DNA of 43,215 nt from Bacteroidetes bacterium GWA2_32_17 (GTDB taxonomy: Bacteria; Bacteroidota; Bacteroidia; Bacteroidales; GWA2-32-17), in assembly GCA_001769035.1 (NCBI GenBank), contig MENF01000121.1, positions 1 through 43,215 of the forward strand, in the 5' to 3' direction. Below are positions 40,786 through 43,215 of the stretch, one piece after another. The notes beneath the pieces are model-generated. The model saw only the letters and a list, made by a program, of their open reading frames with translations. It did no database searches and had not been told where the DNA came from. The position numbers and the translations under genes are program-made. The stretch's first letter is position 1. Every line of letters begins with the position of its first letter.

Positions 40786-42858
40786 TTATTGATTATCGTT
40801 TTCTGGGGTAGGATTTTCGGGGGTAGGGTCAGGTAAGTTTATGGGACTGTCTATGTTTTGTTTTTTTGAAACATAATCTTCACGTAAAACCCTAAATTCG
40901 GTACGACGATTAGTTTGATTACCAACCTCCTGTTCTTCTACTGTTGATAAAGTTTTAATGAATTTTTCGGTTAAAACAGTACCTTCCTGTAAAAAGCCGG
41001 AATACCGTTCAGCAAGTTTTTTGTCAACAGTTTTTGGTGTAGTTTCTCCGTAACCTTTTGGAACCATGCGGTCGGGCTCAATTCCTTTTTCAATTAAATA
41101 ATTAACAACTGATTGAGCACGTTTTTGAGATAAATCCAAGTTATATTTATCATCTGACCTAAAGTCGGTGTGAGAACCTAATTCAATAACAATATTGGGG
41201 TTATTGTTTAATGTTTTTACTAAATCGTCGAGCGAAACCATTGATTCGGGACGTAAATCCCATTTTCCTAAATCGTATTCAATATTTGGCAATTCAATTG
41301 TACCTTTAATTGCATCAATACAAATATCAAGTTTAAACTCTTTATTTTCTTCAAACCCCTTAGTTGATTCACCACCATTTCCATTTAAGAAATTTTCTTT
41401 AGAAACTAAAATCTGATAGTCGGTATTTGGGTTAAGTTTAAATTTATATGAGCCATCGGCTTCGCTAAGTCCATCTAATGCTGTCCCATCGCTACCTTTC
41501 AAAGTTATTTTTGCACCAGTAACAATTTCTTCGGTTTTACAATCTTTTACAATACCCGAAATAATAAATTCTAATTGAGGCAAGTAGAATTGATAAATAT
41601 CATCGCCACCTTTACCACCTTTACGGCTTGAGCTAAAAAAACCTCTTTCATCACTACCTTCATAAATAATTCCGAAATCATCAGCATTGGAATTTATTGG
41701 TGATTTTAAATTTAAAACTTTATATTTGCTGGTTTTTGGGTCAGATTTGGCTTCAAAAATATCTAATCCACCCATCCCAATATGATATTCGCTTGAAAAA
41801 TATAAATAACCATTATTTCTGATATAAGGAAACATTTCATTTCCTGGAGTATTAATTTCCGGTCCTATATTTATTGCATCACCATTCCATGGTCCATTTT
41901 TTTTATCGCGTTTAATCATCCAAATATCGCGTGCACCATAACCTCCATGTAAATTCGCAGAAAAATATAATACCATTTCATCATCAGAAACAGAAGGATG
42001 TCCAATAGAAGTACTGTCAACAGCACCATTAATTTTAACTTCTTCGGCATCGCCCCATGCTATTCCCTTTCTAACAGCCATAAATATCTTACATCCTAAA
42101 ATATATTTTTTATCAACTCTACAACGAGTAAAATATAAAGTATTACCTTTTAAATTAAGTGATGATGCACCTTCGTCATCAGGAGTATTTATAGCTTCAC
42201 CTTCAGCAGGTTTTGGTTCGCTCCATTTTTCTTTTCTGTCTTTACTTGTTTCCCACAAATCGAAAAATCCGGCACCGGTAACTGCATGTATTTGGCTGCC
42301 CGAAGAGCCGGCTCTGTTTGATGTAAAATAAAGTAATTTATAATCTTTTTTAGCATAAACGGGACTAAAATCCTGGTCTTTTGAGTTAAAAAAAGCCATA
42401 TTTTCAACAACATATCGTGTCGGTTTTGCAATCCATTTGGCTGCAAGTTCGCATGATTTGACACCTATTTCGGCACGTTTATCGCCCGGAACAAGTTTCC
42501 CGAAATTGTTATATTCAATAACTGCATCTTCAAAATAGCCGTTCATTTTTAATCCATCGGCATAATAAAGCACAGCCAGTGGATCGGGATATTTAACTTT
42601 TATCGCCTTTTTAAACCACAATTCGGCTTCTTTAGATTCGTGTAAAGAACGATAACAAAGCCCTATTTTAAAAATAAGTTCTGCTTTTTTTACAGGGTCG
42701 TTAAATTTGGAATAAGCTACTTTAAAATGCTCTATAGCTGTCCAATACTCTTCAAACTCAAAAGCTTCTTCACCTTTTTGATAATCTTTTGCTTGTCCAA
42801 AAGCAAATGAAAAACTAAAAAGTAAAAAAATTAAAATAAAAGATTTTAGAAAATTCAT
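40786..42858 (-). CDS. TPR/propeller/OmpA outer-membrane lipid-free protein, PorE-like architecture
   Basis: This 690-residue protein has a signal peptide (cut after SFAFGQ), a TPR region (about 24-140: 'AIEHFKVAYSKFNDPVKKAE'), and a PD40/WD40-like propeller (about 150-415: 'YFTSNRAGSSGSQIH', 'LYFSANLHGGYGARDIWMIK'). A carboxypeptidase-regulatory-like domain (about 425-510) and an OmpA peptidoglycan-binding domain (about 525-665: 'IELGSHTDFRSDDKYNLDLS') follow, then a Pro/Asn tail. This order is that of PorE, a type IX secretion component linking the machine to peptidoglycan. Bacteroidota carry several such paralogues, so identity with PorE is likely but not certain. Confidence 0.85.
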   Translation of the reverse strand: MNFLKSFILIFLLFSFSFAFGQAKDYQKGEEAFEFEEYWTAIEHFKVAYSKFNDPVKKAELIFKIGLCYRSLHESKEAELWFKKAIKVKYPDPLAVLYYADGLKMNGYFEDAVIEYNNFGKLVPGDKRAEIGVKSCELAAKWIAKPTRYVVENMAFFNSKDQDFSPVYAKKDYKLLYFTSNRAGSSGSQIHAVTGAGFFDLWETSKDRKEKWSEPKPAEGEAINTPDDEGASSLNLKGNTLYFTRCRVDKKYILGCKIFMAVRKGIAWGDAEEVKINGAVDSTSIGHPSVSDDEMVLYFSANLHGGYGARDIWMIKRDKKNGPWNGDAINIGPEINTPGNEMFPYIRNNGYLYFSSEYHIGMGGLDIFEAKSDPKTSKYKVLNLKSPINSNADDFGIIYEGSDERGFFSSSRKGGKGGDDIYQFYLPQLEFIISGIVKDCKTEEIVTGAKITLKGSDGTALDGLSEADGSYKFKLNPNTDYQILVSKENFLNGNGGESTKGFEENKEFKLDICIDAIKGTIELPNIEYDLGKWDLRPESMVSLDDLVKTLNNNPNIVIELGSHTDFRSDDKYNLDLSQKRAQSVVNYLIEKGIEPDRMVPKGYGETTPKTVDKKLAERYSGFLQEGTVLTEKFIKTLSTVEEQEVGNQTNRRTEFRVLREDYVSKKQNIDSPINLPDPTPENPTPENDNQ

Positions 42859-42901
42859 ATTGCTAAACTGATTTTTGTTGTTGGCGGTAAAAATAAGTAT
42901 T

Positions 42902-42941
42902 TTTAATTAAATAAAAAAAAAGCTGTCATTATTTTATAACA
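42902..42941 (-). terminator. Terminator of a gene lying beyond the right edge
   Basis: On the minus strand, a 7-bp stem (CTGTTAT with ATGACAG, one wobble pair) is followed by a run of nine T. It lies upstream of the PorE-like gene, so it would end transcription arriving from the right. No gene is seen in 42859-43215. Confidence 0.5.
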
Positions 42942-43059
42942 GTTTTAAATAAATGTTCTGTTTATATTATTTTTTAAAATAATGGGTTTCATCTTTTCCA
43001 TCCATTGGTTTTACTCAAAGCTCTTTGCTTTTTAAACTATTAATCTTTATTATGAGGGT

Positions 43060-43110
43060 AACTTTCCGAAAGTTAACGATGCCATTGCCTTTGCAAACTT
43101 TTGGAAAGTT
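43060..43110. repeat. Paired AACTTTC palindrome, third copy
   Basis: Arms lie at 43060-43074 and 43096-43110 (one mismatch: AACTTTTGGAAAGTT). The spacer is close to the reverse complement of the spacer at 3649-3669, so this is the same element in the opposite orientation. Confidence 0.6.
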
Positions 43111-43137
43111 ATTAAAACACATTTAATGTGGTATTAA

Positions 43138-43215
43138 TTAGTGTCTGTCTATAATGTCCGATTTTTTCGTTATGCTTGTTTTGAAAACAGTCATTTACAT
43201 AAGTAAACTCCTTGG
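43138..43215. mobile_element. MITE-like element E, cut by the window edge
   Basis: TTAGTGTCTGTCTATAATG at 43138 is followed by the same 'CCGATTTTTTCGTTATG' as element A and by 'GTAAACTCCTTGG' at the edge. The intervening 'CAGTCATTTACAT' is shared with element D but not with A. Confidence 0.55.

Overview
The window looks like chromosomal DNA from a low-GC Bacteroidota, most likely an environmental Bacteroidales-type lineage. The evidence is: promoters with the Bacteroidota TAnnTTTG -7 box; SprB-repeat and propeller surface proteins; TonB receptors with an N-terminal carboxypeptidase-regulatory domain; a porin O/P family protein; a DUF2851 protein; a purM-prfA-pyrF cluster; and a TPR/propeller/OmpA protein with the architecture of PorE of the type IX secretion system. 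I see no rRNA, tRNA, CRISPR array or intact transposase.

Layout. 1-3220: a minus-strand unit with a 51-residue peptide gene followed by a large SprB-repeat adhesin that runs off the left edge. 3221-5025: 1.8 kb without genes, packed with palindromic and MITE-like repeats. 5026-15496: a large phosphate locus on the minus strand. One unit is porin, pstS, a stand-alone winged-helix gene, pstC, pstA, pstB, phoU. The other is a full PhoB-like regulator, a receiver-only gene, a second winged-helix-only gene, a second phoU-like gene, marC and a small basic protein. Two small paralogous genes of unknown family lie in and beside this locus. 15833-20752: a TonB receptor, a beta-helix lipoprotein and a small secreted regulatory-fold protein. 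20913-27695: secreted or outer-membrane proteins of unknown function, a porin-gene fragment, a MNT/HEPN toxin-antitoxin pair and an orphan DUF2281 antitoxin. 27866-33761: a propeller-caspase protein and a propeller-SpoIIE phosphatase, separated by repeats. 33742-42858: housekeeping genes (rsmA, a K+ channel, DUF2851, pyrF, prfA, purM) and the PorE-like protein. The right edge ends in another repeat copy.

The main message is regulatory. Six promoters carry tandem six-base sites of the type TTAACA repeated every 11 bp. In every one, a repeat ends exactly 20 bp upstream of a TAnnTTTG-like -7 box. They precede pstS, the porin, one small unknown gene, the TonB receptor, the lipoprotein and the small regulatory-fold gene. 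I read these as PHO boxes, which ties 5-21 kb together as one predicted phosphate-starvation regulon containing an uncharacterised outer-membrane uptake system. The regulators of this regulon are unusually fragmented: one intact PhoB-like protein, one lone receiver, two lone DNA-binding domains, two PhoU proteins and no PhoR kinase in the window. Other points worth a look are a PstC with a PstS-like periplasmic insert, a leader-like small peptide upstream of the adhesin, two palindromes inside the SpoIIE coding sequence, and composite MITE-like repeats with constant ends and exchangeable interiors.
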